Assembly: GCA_050186335.1 (NCBI GenBank)
Contig: JBFWYO010000093.1
Location: 1 to 16,183 of the forward strand
Length of the DNA stretch: 16,183 bases
Direction of reading: 5' to 3'
From: JBFWYO01 sp050186335
GTDB lineage: Bacteria; Pseudomonadota; Alphaproteobacteria; Bin65
The position numbers and the translations under genes are program-made. This document shows, in pieces, positions 16,146 through 16,183 of the stretch. Every line of letters begins with the position of its first letter. Position 1 is the first letter of the stretch. A model generated the notes under the pieces. That model ran no database searches and was not told the DNA's origin. It saw only the letters and a list, made by a program, of their open reading frames with translations.

Positions 16146-16183
16146 TCTGCGCGCGACGGACCGACGAGCCCTGCTTGCCGGTA

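Overview
The window is GC-rich, densely coding DNA with a strong G/C preference at third codon positions. It looks like the chromosome of a metabolically versatile soil or water proteobacterium, alpha- or betaproteobacterial. The evidence is the gene families (polyamine-type ABC importer, LigD-type end-joining domains, MhpB and HpaB aromatic catabolism, VanR/FCD-type GntR regulator). No rRNA, tRNA, CRISPR array, insertion sequence or phage gene was found, and a species cannot be named from what is visible.

Layout. (1) Positions 1-3687 hold a complete polyamine/opine-type ABC importer in an unusual split arrangement. Two permease genes on the + strand (the first truncated by the window edge) run tail-to-tail into an ATPase gene and a periplasmic binding-protein gene on the - strand, with one base between the stop codons. 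An 18-bp hairpin sits between the binding-protein and ATPase genes; it puts a Shine-Dalgarno-like stretch in its loop and a start codon in its stem. (2) 3967-6659 (-) encodes an orphan PAS histidine kinase and a Rossmann-fold protein of unknown function. (3) 6853-9655 (+) encodes an SDR oxidoreductase, a doubtful small ORF, a D-threonine aldolase/D-serine dehydratase-like PLP enzyme with a promoter placed for a leaderless message, and a NarL/LuxR-type response regulator. (4) 9681-9902 (-) is a small hypothetical gene. (5) 10208-11664 (+) is a two-gene operon encoding the phosphoesterase and polymerase domains of LigD as separate, overlapping genes. The ligase domain is missing and no Ku gene is in view. 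(6) 11827-12282 (-) is a MaoC-like hydratase with an apparent TTG start, followed by about 460 bp without a recognisable gene. (7) 12794-15286 (+) is a catabolic pair, an MhpB-type extradiol dioxygenase and an HpaB-type FADH2-dependent phenol hydroxylase. The pair is preceded by a perfect 18-bp palindrome and followed by a convergent GntR/FCD regulator gene (15309-16043).

How they work together (inference). The MhpB/HpaB pair would ortho-hydroxylate a phenolic acid to a catechol and open its ring by meta cleavage, with the GntR protein as the likely regulator acting at the palindrome. The MaoC, SDR and ABC importer genes could serve side-chain breakdown and uptake, but nothing in the sequence ties them to the same substrate. 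The flavin reductase (HpaC-like) and the downstream meta-pathway enzymes are not in the window. The LigD genes look like a self-contained DNA-repair island unrelated to the neighbours.
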